The notes: generated by a model not told the origin, from the sequence alone. DNA of 64,000 nt from Armatimonadota bacterium (GCA_029553475.1 JAKPKV010000050.1:59362-123361), one strand, 5' to 3'. Numbered from the stretch's first letter, positions 1 to 8,867 are shown. Program-made: numbers and translations.

Positions 1-1
1 G

Positions 2-694
2 CTCATCCCGCGCACCGACCGCGTGGCCGTCACGCGGGTGAGCGAGCGCGTCATCCGCCTGGAGGTGGAGCAGACGCTGGGCGGCTATACCCTCAAGCCG
101 GACTTCACCTGCGCGCACCGCTACACCTTTTACGGGTCCGGCGACATCGTCATCGAGACGACGCTGGCCCCGCTGCGCGCGCTGCCGGTGCTGCCGCGCG
201 TCGGCCTGCGCCTGCGGCTGCCGGCGGCGCTGGACCGTTTCGCCTGGTACGGCCGCGGCCCGCACGAGAGCTACTGCGATCGCCGGGAGAGCGCGCGCAT
301 GGGCGTCTACCGCGGCACCGTGCAGGAGCAATACGTGCCCTACGTCTATCCGCAGGAGAACGGCAACAAGACGGACGTGCGCTGGGCGGCGGTGACGGAC
401 CTCCGCGGCATGGGCCTCCTCGCCGTGGGCCTGCCGACGCTGGAGGTGAGCGCCCACCACTACACCGCCGAGGACTTCACCGAAGCCAGGCACACCTATG
501 AACTCACCCGCCGCCCGGAGACGATCCTCAACCTGGATTATCGCCAGGCGCCGCTGGGCAGCAATAGCTGCGGCCCCGGCCCGCTGGACACCTATCTCAT
601 CACCGCCGAGCCGATGACCTTCAGCGTCCGCCTCCGCCCGCTGGCGCTGGACGCCGCCTCGCCCGCGTGGCTGAGCCGGCAGGTGATAGGATAA
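2..694 (+). CDS. Beta-galactosidase GH2, C-terminal part (gene cut by window edge)
   Basis: This is the 3' end of a GH2 beta-galactosidase that starts before the window. The visible 230 residues match the C-terminal beta-sandwich (small-chain domain) of LacZ-type enzymes: a WYGRGPHESY stretch, then YVYPQENG, the counterpart of YVFPSENG in E. coli LacZ, and a late SCGPGPLDTY motif. These parts shape the active site, but the catalytic glutamates lie upstream and cannot be checked. The family hydrolyses terminal beta-galactosides; no localisation can be read without the N-terminus. It is followed after 159 bases by a second, unrelated beta-galactosidase of family GH42 on the same strand, so the two may act on the same galactoside-bearing glycan. 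The reading frame is open from base 2. Confidence 0.85.
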   Translation, partial: LIPRTDRVAVTRVSERVIRLEVEQTLGGYTLKPDFTCAHRYTFYGSGDIVIETTLAPLRALPVLPRVGLRLRLPAALDRFAWYGRGPHESYCDRRESARMGVYRGTVQEQYVPYVYPQENGNKTDVRWAAVTDLRGMGLLAVGLPTLEVSAHHYTAEDFTEARHTYELTRRPETILNLDYRQAPLGSNSCGPGPLDTYLITAEPMTFSVRLRPLALDAASPAWLSRQVIG

Positions 695-716
695 CGGAGC
701 AGGATGTATGGTTAAT

Positions 717-818
717 CGTTCGTAGTCGCGCCGCAGCCGCAGCAAGGCGCGTCCGGATAGGGCAATCTGGTGTAGAAATACGACGCGCCTTGCTGCGGCT
801 GCGGCGCTACTACGAACG
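717..818. repeat. REPIN-like inverted repeat between the two beta-galactosidases
   Basis: Two 37-base arms (717-753 and 782-818) are reverse complements with one mismatch and are separated by 28 bases. Each arm carries GTAGT near its outer end, then a GC-rich stem (GCGCC paired with GGCGC). GTAG followed by a hairpin, in inverted pairs, is the architecture of REP/REPIN elements mobilised by RAYT transposases. The assignment rests on architecture only. Confidence 0.6.
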
Positions 819-853
819 AATGGTGAACGATAACACTGATGAAAGAGCGTACC

Positions 854-2836
854 ATGCAAAAACTCTACTACGGCGCCGCCTACTACCCCGAGCTGTGGCC
901 GGAGGCGGTCATCGCCGAGGACATGCGCTACATGCAGAAGGCGGGCATCAACTGCGTGCGCATGGGGGAGTTCGCCTGGGCGGCGATGGAGCCGCACGAG
1001 GGGGAGATCAGCCTCGATTTCTTCGTGGCGATCATCAATCGGCTGCACGCGGCGGGCATCGGCACCGTCTTCTGCACGCCCACGCCCACCCCGCCCATCT
1101 GGCTGTCGCACGGGCACCCGGAGCGGATGTATACCGATAACCGGGGCTACCCGATGGCGCACGGGGCGCGGCAGCACGTCTGCACGAACAACCCGTACCT
1201 GCGCGAGCGCGGCCGCCTCATCGTGGAAGCGTGCGCCCGCGCGGTGGGCCGGCTGCCGGGGGTGATCGGCTGGCAGACGGACAACGAGTTCAAGTGCCAC
1301 GTGGGCGAATGCTGCTGCGCCGAATGCGTGCGGCAGTGGCACGAATGGCTGGAAGCGCGCTACGGCACGGTCGCGCGGCTGAACGACGCCTGGGGGACGG
1401 CGGTGTGGAGCGAAGCCTACGAGCGCTTCGACCAGGTGCCGGCGCCGATGGCCACCACCATGGGGCATAACGCCGCGCTGCAAACGATGTACCGGCTCTT
1501 CCATCGGGAGAAAATCGCCGAGTTCCAGCGCGAGCAGGTGGCGATCATCCGCCGCCATTCCGACGCGCCCATCACCCACAATTCCAACCGCAACTTCCTG
1601 CTCGACAACGAGCTGCTGCTGCGCGATCTGGACTTCGCGTCGTTTGACAACTACCCGGATTGCGACCACTGGCAGGAGATGCTGCTCGACTACGACCTCT
1701 GGCGCAACGGCAAGGCGGGCCGGCCCTTCTGGGTGATGGAGACCAGCCCCGCGCACAACGGCGGGCTGTGGGGCTATCACAAGCCGCATCGCACCGGCTA
1801 CCTGGTGGCGGAGGCGGTGGCGGCCTATGCCTCCGGCGCCGAGGGCTTCAGCCACTGGCTGTGGCGGCAGCAGCGCGCCGGCGTGGAGCAAAATCACGGC
1901 GCCGTGCTCTCCGCCTGGGGCACGCCCACCGTCGGCTACGCCGGCGTGCTGGGGGTGAGCGCCGCCCGCGCGCTGCTGGAGCCGGTGCTGCTGAACTCCG
2001 CGCCCGCGCAACGCGAGGTGGCGATGACGTATTCCGACCGCGCGCGCGCCTACTTCATCACCGAGCCGTATGACGTGGGGCAGTATATCCCGCTGGCGCG
2101 CCGCTGGTTCGACGTGCTCCTCGCCGCCGGGCTGCCGCGCGATCTGCTTTTCGAGGGGGCGGCGCTGGACGGCTACAAGCTGCTCACCACCCCCTTCGTG
2201 CCGTATCTCTCGCCGGAATACCTGGCGCGGGCGCGGGCGTTCGTGGAGGCGGGGGGCCTCTGGATCGCCGGGCCGCTCACCGGCGGGCGTACCGGCGAGC
2301 ACACCGTGCCCACCGACGCCGCCCTCGGCGCGCTGGAAGGGCTGGCCGGGGTGGAGACGCTCTACACCTACCCGCTCACCAATACCGGCGCCCTCGGCGT
2401 CGCCTTCGGCCAGGCCGCGCCCCTGACCGGCTGGGCGGCGACCTTCCTGCCGACCGGCGCGGCGGCGATGGGCGTGCTGGAAGGCGGCGTCACCCCCGGC
2501 CTCGCCTTCATCACCGAGCATCAGGTCGGCAAGGGCAAACTCGTCCTCCTCGGCGCGCTGCCGGAGGGGGAGGACGGCGCGGCGCTGCTGGCGGCGATGT
2601 TCCGCCACTACGCCGCCGAAGCGGGCGTCGCGCCGGCTTTGGAGACGTCCTCCGGCACCATCGCCCTCCCGCGCACCGATGACACCGGCCTTTTCTGGGT
2701 CGTCGTCAACATGGACGGCTGGGGCGGCACGGCGGCGCTGCCCGCCCCGGCGGTGGACCTGCTGAACCGGGAGCAGTTCCCCGCTGGCACGCTGGAGCTG
2801 GCGGCGTATGGGTGGCGGGCCATCCGTATGGTATAA
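854..2836 (+). CDS. Beta-galactosidase, GH42
   Basis: A 660-residue GH42 beta-galactosidase that cleaves terminal beta-D-galactosides. The N-terminal TIM barrel begins at LYYGAAYYPE. The acid/base glutamate is E145 in WQTDNEF and the nucleophile is E296 in FWVMETSP. A Cys-rich segment just after the acid/base (CHVGECCCAEC) matches the zinc site of the Thermus A4 enzyme. A GATase-like trimerisation domain follows from about residue 400, with a short C-terminal beta domain. No signal peptide is present, so it is probably cytoplasmic. An in-frame ATG 15 bases upstream (839) is possible; 854 is preferred because GAAAGAG lies at a suitable distance. The stop codon overlaps a consensus extended -10 element that probably drives the next gene. 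Confidence 0.93.
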   Translation: MQKLYYGAAYYPELWPEAVIAEDMRYMQKAGINCVRMGEFAWAAMEPHEGEISLDFFVAIINRLHAAGIGTVFCTPTPTPPIWLSHGHPERMYTDNRGYPMAHGARQHVCTNNPYLRERGRLIVEACARAVGRLPGVIGWQTDNEFKCHVGECCCAECVRQWHEWLEARYGTVARLNDAWGTAVWSEAYERFDQVPAPMATTMGHNAALQTMYRLFHREKIAEFQREQVAIIRRHSDAPITHNSNRNFLLDNELLLRDLDFASFDNYPDCDHWQEMLLDYDLWRNGKAGRPFWVMETSPAHNGGLWGYHKPHRTGYLVAEAVAAYASGAEGFSHWLWRQQRAGVEQNHGAVLSAWGTPTVGYAGVLGVSAARALLEPVLLNSAPAQREVAMTYSDRARAYFITEPYDVGQYIPLARRWFDVLLAAGLPRDLLFEGAALDGYKLLTTPFVPYLSPEYLARARAFVEAGGLWIAGPLTGGRTGEHTVPTDAALGALEGLAGVETLYTYPLTNTGALGVAFGQAAPLTGWAATFLPTGAAAMGVLEGGVTPGLAFITEHQVGKGKLVLLGALPEGEDGAALLAAMFRHYAAEAGVAPALETSSGTIALPRTDDTGLFWVVVNMDGWGGTAALPAPAVDLLNREQFPAGTLELAAYGWRAIRMV

Positions 2837-2837
2837 T
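2829..2837 (+). promoter_or_regulatory. Extended -10 promoter element TGGTATAAT
   Basis: A perfect TATAAT at 2832-2837 preceded by TG at the extended -10 position, overlapping the stop codon of the GH42 gene. No good -35 box is seen at 17 bases, which extended -10 promoters can tolerate. Transcription would start near 2844 and give a leader of about 100 bases before the nitrilase-family gene. Confidence 0.55.
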
Positions 2838-2942
2838 TCACCGCGGAGAACGCGGAGCGCGCAGAGGTAGCGATGATGGTCGGCCCCGACGGCCCGCGGG
2901 GCGTGCCACTGCCAAACCGTGCGGTGAATGAAGGGGACGCAC

Positions 2943-3677
2943 ATGCCGGAACTCACCATTGCCGCCATCGCCGTCGCCACCGTCGAGGGGATGGTGGCGG
3001 AGAATTATCGCCGGGGTATCCGGCTGGCGGAGATCGCGCTCGATGCCCGGCCGGATATTCTCCTGCTGCCGGAGACCTTCGCGGCGGGCTATTGCGCGCA
3101 TGATCTGCGCCCGTATGGCGAGGAGCGCGAGACCAGCCCCTACTTGGCGGAGTTCCGGCGCATCTCCGGGGAAGGTGACTGTCTGGTGGCGGTCGGCTAC
3201 CTGGAGAGCGTGCCCGGCGGCGTGAAGAACGCCGTGGCGCTCTACGACCGCGGCGCGTTCATCGGCCAGCACGTGAAGAGCTCGCTGTGGCCGGACGACG
3301 CGCGCCCCTACCGCGACGAGCGCGTCCTGCTCGTCCCCGGCGACGGCGTGGAGGTCTTCGACAGCCGTTTCGGGCGTTTCGCCGTGCTCATCTGTTACGA
3401 AAACATGCTGGCGGCGAGCTGGGATGCCGTCGCCGGGCGCGTGGATTTCGCCTTGAGCCCGTATAACTGCCAGGGCGACCCCGCGCAGAACAACGTCCGC
3501 GCGGCGCAGCGGCTGGGCCTGCCCTCCGCCTGGGCGGACCGCACCGGCACCGTCTACGCCGGCGATCGCTGGAATCCCAACCCCGGCACCGCCGGGCTGG
3601 TGGACGGCCGGGGGCACGTCATCGCGAAATCGGCGCCGGGGGTGGAGACGATCGTGGTCGGTCATTTGCCGATTTAG
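2943..3677 (+). CDS. Carbon-nitrogen hydrolase (nitrilase superfamily)
   Basis: A 244-residue carbon-nitrogen hydrolase with the complete Glu-Lys-Cys triad: E44 in LLPETFAAGY, K112 in GQHVKSSLWP and C151 in VLICYEN. The family hydrolyses amide or nitrile carbon-nitrogen bonds through a cysteine thioester; the substrate cannot be read from the sequence. It is cytoplasmic and near the short end of the family's usual length of about 250-300 residues. The start at 2943 is chosen because AAGGGGA sits five bases upstream; an ATG at 2928 lacks such a site. A consensus extended -10 element precedes it, so it may have its own promoter although it follows the GH42 gene. Its job beside glycosidases is unknown; release of an amide-linked substituent is only a guess. 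Confidence 0.85.
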   Translation: MPELTIAAIAVATVEGMVAENYRRGIRLAEIALDARPDILLLPETFAAGYCAHDLRPYGEERETSPYLAEFRRISGEGDCLVAVGYLESVPGGVKNAVALYDRGAFIGQHVKSSLWPDDARPYRDERVLLVPGDGVEVFDSRFGRFAVLICYENMLAASWDAVAGRVDFALSPYNCQGDPAQNNVRAAQRLGLPSAWADRTGTVYAGDRWNPNPGTAGLVDGRGHVIAKSAPGVETIVVGHLPI

Positions 3678-3762
3678 CCTCTCCTCTCTCCATGCACCCC
3701 ACGTTCCGCGCAGGAACGGTGCCGCATACCGTTGAAACTGCTCACCATATGCCAACTCGTCC

Positions 3763-3777
3763 GAGAAACTGTTTCTG
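3763..3777 (+). promoter_or_regulatory. Conserved 15-mer GAGAAACTGTTTCTG upstream of start codon (copy 1)
   Basis: The core AGAAACTGTTTCT is palindromic apart from its central base. It ends 13 bases before the ATG at 3791 and directly precedes the AAGGAG ribosome-binding site. The identical 15-mer occurs upstream of two other genes (30037-30051 and 62377-62391, minus strand) at 12 bases. It could be a repressor operator or an RNA hairpin over the ribosome-binding site; no known factor is assigned. Confidence 0.6.
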
Positions 3778-3790
3778 GAAGGAGTTCCTC

Positions 3791-6700
3791 ATGTCGCGCT
3801 GCTGTCTCCTGGTTATGGCGTTGATGATGCTGGCGCTGGCGCTGCCCGCTTCCGCGCAGGTGAAGGCGCCCAGCGTGCTGGTGATGCTCGGCTACGGCGG
3901 CACGCACGAGTTCGCGCTGGATGCCGAGGTGGGCAAAGACCTGGCGGCGCAGGGGTTTTTGGTGCGCGCGGTGGATGACCGCGAACCGCTCACCGCCGAC
4001 TACCTGCGCCAGTTCAACGCCGTCATCGTGGTCGGTCTGCGCGATTACAACGGCGGCGGCTACTACGGCGTGGGCGGCACTAGCCTGCTGAACACCGCGA
4101 AGAACGTCGCGCTGCTGCAGCAGTATGTGCTGGATGGCGGCGGGCTGCTCTTCGTGCCGGTGATGGCCGGCGCGGGCAGCGAGGTGGCGGAGACGTGCAA
4201 CGCCGCGCTGGCGCCCTTCAAAGTGCGCATCGGCTGGGAGGCGGTGGTGGATGAGGCCAACCGCTTCGCTGACAAAGATTTGGCCAATTACGCCTGGACG
4301 CGGCAGATCAGCGCGCACCCCATCACCGCCGGGGTGAAGGCGCTGGCCTATCCCACGCAGGTGATGCGCTGGGACGACGCCTACCCGCTGAACCCGGTGA
4401 TGCCCGCCGACCCGGCCTGGCAGGTGCTGGCGCGCGGGGAGGCCACCAGCGTGGGCGCGCGCTACGTGAACCGCGTGCCCACCCCGGCGGAAGCGGGCAA
4501 AGCGCCGGCGCTGGCGGCGGTGCGGCAGACGGGCAAGGGCCGCGTGGCGGTGTTCGGCCTCGGCGGCTTCTACCTGCTCACCCACGCCTTCGCCCCGCGG
4601 ACGGATGCCCAGGGCAAGCCGCTGCAGAACCAGGGGGAAGCCACCACCGGCTATATTGACGGCGTCGCCTACCGCACGGGCGACGGGCGGACGCCCAGCG
4701 ACTGGGGCGCCCTCTTCACCAATACCCTGCGCTGGCTGGCGGAGGGCAGCGCCGCGGCGGGGATGGGCGGGACGCCGGCGGAGTGGGAGACGCAACTGGG
4801 ACGGGTGGGCTTGCCCGATGATCCGGTGCCCGATTTCGCGGTGGTGGACTGGACACGGCAAACACCGCCCCCCACCTGGGCGCACCACCTGCCGAATTTC
4901 CGCTGGTGGCGTGGATCGCCCTTCTACGACGAGGAGCCGGACCCGCTGATACAGCGCCCGCAGCAGCTCTGCAAGGTGCTCATCGGCGCGCACAGCGCCT
5001 ACTCCGACGGCAAAGGCTCCGTCGCCGACTGGGCGAAAGCGGCGAAGGCGGCCGGGTATCGGGCCGTCATCTTCACCGAGCGCTTTGAGGCGCTGAAGGT
5101 GACGGACTGGTCAAAGGTCATCGAGGAGTGCAAGGCGAACAGCACGCCGGCCTTCGCCTGCCTGCACGGCATTGACATCGGCGACGCCTACGGCAACCGC
5201 TTCCTGCTGCTCGGCAACAACAATCTGCCCGCCGGCGGCATGCTCACCAAAGACGGCAAGGGGCTGGAGATGACCGCCCGTCTCTCGCTGGGCTTCTCCG
5301 GCCACATCGCGGTGGTGCACCGGCTGGGGAGCAACCCCTCGCTGCCCAAGGAGCTCATCCGCCACTTCCAGGGAATCTCCATTTACACCTACGCGCCCGG
5401 CAGGGGCGGCAAATACGGGCTGGTGGACGATGCCTTCGCGGCCTACCGGTGGCATCTCGACAACGCCAGCAATCCGGTGCCCTTCGTGGTGCATGAGCTC
5501 TTTGACCCGCGCCAGGTGCAGCGCGACGCGCCCGTCGGCTTCCAGCAGATCGTGCCCGCGCAGGACGCGCTGGACGCCGTGCGCTATCTCCGCTACGGCA
5601 TGCAGCACTTCTTCGAAAACCCGCAGCGCTACTTCATCACCGAGGGGCCGATCATTGACGGCTTCTCCATCTTCAACAAGGACATCGGCTACTGCGAGCT
5701 CAACCGCGACCATTTCCGCGCGGTCATCGGCGCGGCCTCGCCCGACCCGAAGGCGCCCATCACCGAGGCGGTGCTGTATGACCGCGGCCAGGTGGCGCGC
5801 CGCTGGACGCCGAACGCGCCGCGCTTCACGGAGACCATCGAAGGCGAGCACGGGTACCAGCGCTACTACCTGCTGGTGGTGACGGACGGCAAGGGCCGCC
5901 GCGCCATCAGTCCGCACCTGCGCACCGTCACCCGCGGCTACTACACCCGCTGCGCCGACCGGCAGAACTGGTTCGGCGCCGCCGGCTCCTATACCGGCAT
6001 CTGGCCCAGCGGCACCCACGGCATCTGGTACATCAATCCCCACGTGCCCGCCGGCGACGAGACGGAGACCTTCTCCAGCGGCACGGGGAACCCGCTGGCG
6101 ACGAAGATGAGCCTGCCGTTCGCCAGCAACGCCCTCACCTTCACCGACTATACCATTGATTGCAAATATCTCAGCCCCACGCACTACGGGATGGACGCCT
6201 GGCGCATCGAGAACGCGATGCCCACCACCACCTACACCGCCGACGCCCGCGTGGGCAAGTGGCACGACGTGGAGACGGGGCTGACCGCCGCCAACGGCAA
6301 CCTCAAGACGCTCACCCAGGTGGAGGCGACGCTGACGCTGAAGAAGGCGCTCACCGCGCCCGCGGGCGTCTTCCCGGCGATTCAGCGCCTGCATTGGCCG
6401 ACGACGACGTACCGGTATCCGCGGGACGGGCAGCAGGCCGAAGGCAAGCTGGACGGCAAGGCGGATACCCTCCTTGACCTCCCCGCCGGGGCGCACGTCG
6501 GCGACTTCTTCCTGCTGGCGCCGATGACGGTCAGCGGCGACGGCCTGCTCGGTTGGCGCGCCGAGGTCGGCACAGCGGCGCCGGCCGGCACAACCTTCCA
6601 GACCGCCTACGTCTACCTGCCGCGCGCGTGGCGGGCGGAGCTGGGCGCCGAGGGGCCGACGCCCTGGCGCCTGCAACTGGCGCGGGGCACGTCAACCGGC

Positions 6701-7204
6701 GCCCTGGGCGTGGTGAACCTGACCGCGAAGGACGGCGGCGTGGCCGGGGCGCTGAAGGCCGGCGGCGCGCTGACAAACCTGCCGCTGAAGGTGACCGGCC
6801 TGAACGGCAACTGGCCGGCGGCGCTGTGGACGGAACAGGGCATCGCCTACCAGGCGTGGAGCGGATTGATGCGTCCGCAGCCGCTGGGGCCGATCACCAC
6901 CTCCGGCCCGCCCTTCCTGGCGCATATCGGCGTCTGCGACGGCGTCGGGTATGCCGCGCTGCCCAACGTGGATGGCGACTTCTACGTGGGCAACACGCTG
7001 ATGGCCTCTGACCCGGCGCTTGTGCTGAACTACGCGGCGTGGACGTCGAATCAGGCCATCATCGAGGTGAATAACCCCACCGATACGCCGATCACCGCGA
7101 AGCTGACCAGCGCCCCCATCCCGGGGAAATGCCCCGTGGACCTGACCGTGACCGTGCCGGCCGGGAGCACGGTTCAGGTGAGTGCGGCCCCGCCGCAGTT
7201 CTGA
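3791..7204 (+). CDS. Large secreted protein with GATase-like and PHP-like domains
   Basis: A 1137-residue exported protein. The signal peptide (MSRCCLLVMALMMLALALPA, then SAQ) and an AAGGAG site six bases upstream fix the start; a longer open frame upstream is not believed. Residues about 25-310 resemble a class I glutamine amidotransferase/ThuA-like fold, including a GKGRVAVFGLGG strand. A PHP-like metallohydrolase domain starts near residue 394: the HSAYSDG motif (H401) matches the second His and SDG of the PHP signature, but the first metal His is replaced by Gly, so activity is uncertain. The last 400 residues are beta-rich with no recognised domain. Function is unknown; export and neighbours suggest a role in envelope or extracellular glycan handling. 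A copy of the conserved 15-mer lies just upstream. Confidence 0.7.
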   Translation: MSRCCLLVMALMMLALALPASAQVKAPSVLVMLGYGGTHEFALDAEVGKDLAAQGFLVRAVDDREPLTADYLRQFNAVIVVGLRDYNGGGYYGVGGTSLLNTAKNVALLQQYVLDGGGLLFVPVMAGAGSEVAETCNAALAPFKVRIGWEAVVDEANRFADKDLANYAWTRQISAHPITAGVKALAYPTQVMRWDDAYPLNPVMPADPAWQVLARGEATSVGARYVNRVPTPAEAGKAPALAAVRQTGKGRVAVFGLGGFYLLTHAFAPRTDAQGKPLQNQGEATTGYIDGVAYRTGDGRTPSDWGALFTNTLRWLAEGSAAAGMGGTPAEWETQLGRVGLPDDPVPDFAVVDWTRQTPPPTWAHHLPNFRWWRGSPFYDEEPDPLIQRPQQLCKVLIGAHSAYSDGKGSVADWAKAAKAAGYRAVIFTERFEALKVTDWSKVIEECKANSTPAFACLHGIDIGDAYGNRFLLLGNNNLPAGGMLTKDGKGLEMTARLSLGFSGHIAVVHRLGSNPSLPKELIRHFQGISIYTYAPGRGGKYGLVDDAFAAYRWHLDNASNPVPFVVHELFDPRQVQRDAPVGFQQIVPAQDALDAVRYLRYGMQHFFENPQRYFITEGPIIDGFSIFNKDIGYCELNRDHFRAVIGAASPDPKAPITEAVLYDRGQVARRWTPNAPRFTETIEGEHGYQRYYLLVVTDGKGRRAISPHLRTVTRGYYTRCADRQNWFGAAGSYTGIWPSGTHGIWYINPHVPAGDETETFSSGTGNPLATKMSLPFASNALTFTDYTIDCKYLSPTHYGMDAWRIENAMPTTTYTADARVGKWHDVETGLTAANGNLKTLTQVEATLTLKKALTAPAGVFPAIQRLHWPTTTYRYPRDGQQAEGKLDGKADTLLDLPAGAHVGDFFLLAPMTVSGDGLLGWRAEVGTAAPAGTTFQTAYVYLPRAWRAELGAEGPTPWRLQLARGTSTGALGVVNLTAKDGGVAGALKAGGALTNLPLKVTGLNGNWPAALWTEQGIAYQAWSGLMRPQPLGPITTSGPPFLAHIGVCDGVGYAALPNVDGDFYVGNTLMASDPALVLNYAAWTSNQAIIEVNNPTDTPITAKLTSAPIPGKCPVDLTVTVPAGSTVQVSAAPPQF

Positions 7205-7250
7205 AAAGGAGATGCCGGGGGGCATACGCGTCATCAGCGCGTCAGCGCTC

Positions 7251-7410
7251 GTCCCGTGCTCGTACTCGTAGTCGAAATCCCCTGGAGGGCGAGACTCTGT
7301 CGAGCCGCGCGCGTAAGGGCCGGGATCGGATATGTTGACACGCATGCCCGTGGCACCCGGTCAAAGATATGGAAAAGGACGAGGACGAGGACGAGCACGA
7401 GTACGACGGG
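7251..7410. repeat. Opposed hexamer-tract repeat element (copy 1) in a 298-bp gene-free gap
   Basis: The gap 7205-7502 contains a tract of CGTGCT/CGTACT-type hexamers at about 7251-7274 and a purine-rich reverse-orientation tract (GAGGACGAGGACGAGCACG) at about 7377-7410. The two tracts can pair, giving a long hairpin with a loop of about 100 bases. Related elements lie at 29000-29165 and 41559-41741. No open reading frame with coding character was found in the gap. Confidence 0.6.
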
Positions 7411-7502
7411 CCGGGGGAGAGGTGAACCCGGGCCAGAAGGATGTGCCCTATCGTGATCGAATCAGGTAATGACAGCGCTTTCCATCGCGAAACGAGGTGC
7501 CA

Positions 7503-8594
7503 ATGACCAGCAAAATCGTTCCCGCCCCCCGCACGGGGATCGCCCCCGTGGGGGTGTGGATTCACGGCCTGGAGTGCTTTGCCGATCGCGACGCCCTGCG
7601 CGGCTTCGCCGAGCGGCTGGTGACGCACGGGGTGGATATCCTCTTCCCCTGCGTGAAGCAGACCAGCGGTTACGTGGATTATCCCAGCAGCATCGCCACG
7701 CAGTCCGCGTGGAGCGTGGGCCGCGACCCGCTGCAGGAGCTGCTGGACGCGGCGTCGGAGTTCGGCTTGACGGTGCACGCCTGGCTGTGCAACTTCATTG
7801 AAGGCAAAGGCTCCGCGCTGCTGAACGCCCACCCGGAGCTGCAGGCGATGCAGAATCACCCCGCCAAGGGCCTGCAAAGCGAGCGGCCGGAGATGTGGGC
7901 GGAGAGCAACCGCTGGGCGTGCAGCAACCACCCGATGGTGCTGGCGTACGAAACCGCGCTGATGCGGGAAGTGGCCGACCGCTATCCGGTAGCGGGCGTG
8001 CATTTCGATTACGTGCGCAGCGGCTTCCATCAGTGTTACTGCGGGTATTGCCGGGCGAAGTGCCAGGAGCTGACCGGCGCCGACCTGCTGACGCAGATGG
8101 GCAATTTTCACCCGCAGGCGCGCGTGTGGTACGACTGGCGGGCGGACAATATCTCCAGCTTCGTGCGCCACGTGGGCGAGCACGTGCACGCGCGCGGCCA
8201 GGAAACCTCCGCCGCCGTCTTCTGCGTGCTGCCGCTGTCCTACAACGAGCAGGCGCAGGACTGGCCGCTGTGGCTCCGCGAGGGCTGGCTCGACCTCGCC
8301 ATCCCGATGACCTACAGCACCATCCCGCGGGAGACCCGCCTCTACACCCTCAACCACGCCGCCTGCGCCGCCGACGCCGGCCGCGGCGAGATGTGGGAAG
8401 GTCTCTACGTGGATCCCTGCGACGACGCGCTGTTCGAGGAAATCGCCGCCGAGGCGATGTCCTGCGGCGCCCAGGGGCTGACCGTCTTCCAGTACCACGC
8501 GCTCACCGATGAAAAATTCGCCCGCCTGCACGCCGGGATGGCGGCGGGGACGGCGGCTGGGGCGGCGAGCTCCGGCCGGTTACAGAAAAAGTAG
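7503..8594 (+). CDS. Putative glycoside hydrolase, GHL10-like TIM barrel
   Basis: A 363-residue protein resembling the glycosyl-hydrolase-like 10 (GHL10) superfamily of TIM barrels. Supporting segments are GVWIHGLE at strand 1, DILFPCVKQ, GLTVHAWLCNF, GVHFDYVRSGF (D169 at the usual strand 4 position), a Cys-rich loop (CYCGYCRAKC) and a late AIPMTYS strand. No signal peptide is visible, so it is likely cytoplasmic. The family is thought to cleave glycans, but substrate and catalytic residues are poorly defined. The ATG at 7503 is chosen over an in-frame GTG six bases earlier because a GAGG site is close to it. It is isolated between two repeat-rich gaps. Confidence 0.65.
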   Translation: MTSKIVPAPRTGIAPVGVWIHGLECFADRDALRGFAERLVTHGVDILFPCVKQTSGYVDYPSSIATQSAWSVGRDPLQELLDAASEFGLTVHAWLCNFIEGKGSALLNAHPELQAMQNHPAKGLQSERPEMWAESNRWACSNHPMVLAYETALMREVADRYPVAGVHFDYVRSGFHQCYCGYCRAKCQELTGADLLTQMGNFHPQARVWYDWRADNISSFVRHVGEHVHARGQETSAAVFCVLPLSYNEQAQDWPLWLREGWLDLAIPMTYSTIPRETRLYTLNHAACAADAGRGEMWEGLYVDPCDDALFEEIAAEAMSCGAQGLTVFQYHALTDEKFARLHAGMAAGTAAGAASSGRLQKK

Positions 8595-8611
8595 CAGGGT
8601 TTGCCGGTGGT

Positions 8612-8750
8612 TGGGCGGGCGAGTATCCTCACGAGCCGACGCCGGGGGGAAGTCTTATCCGTCGTGCTCATGAGAGAGCCTTGCTATCGAACACGACAGA
8701 CCATCATTTCCCCCCGGAGTCGTCTCGATGGCATCGGGAGCGCCCGCCCA
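8612..8750. repeat. Imperfect large inverted repeat
   Basis: CCGGGGGGAA at 8642-8651 pairs with TTCCCCCCGG at 8708-8717. Pairing continues outward imperfectly, including TGGGCGGGCG at the outer ends. The structure fills the gap between the GHL10-like gene and the SIS-domain gene and looks like a small non-coding mobile element or a cruciform; no transposase is present. Confidence 0.4.
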
Positions 8751-8818
8751 TGATTATCGGTTGCGGATGGGATCGGGCGGAAAGGGGGGCATCCGTAGGC
8801 GTAGACCGCGGCCTCGTG

Positions 8819-8848
8819 TTGACAGCCCCCCGCTCCCGGTGCGACACT
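8819..8848 (+). promoter_or_regulatory. Putative sigma-70 promoter of the SIS-domain gene
   Basis: A perfect TTGACA (8819-8824) is followed after 18 bases by GACACT (8843-8848), a weak match to TATAAT. Transcription would begin near 8855, leaving a short leader that contains the GGAGGG ribosome-binding site of the gene at 8868. Confidence 0.45.
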
Positions 8849-8867
8849 AGCGGTGTCGGAGGGACAC

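Noticed and set aside
7335..7367. TTGACA-based promoter within the repeat gap before the GHL10-like gene
   Set aside because: No acceptable -10 hexamer at 16-19 bases.
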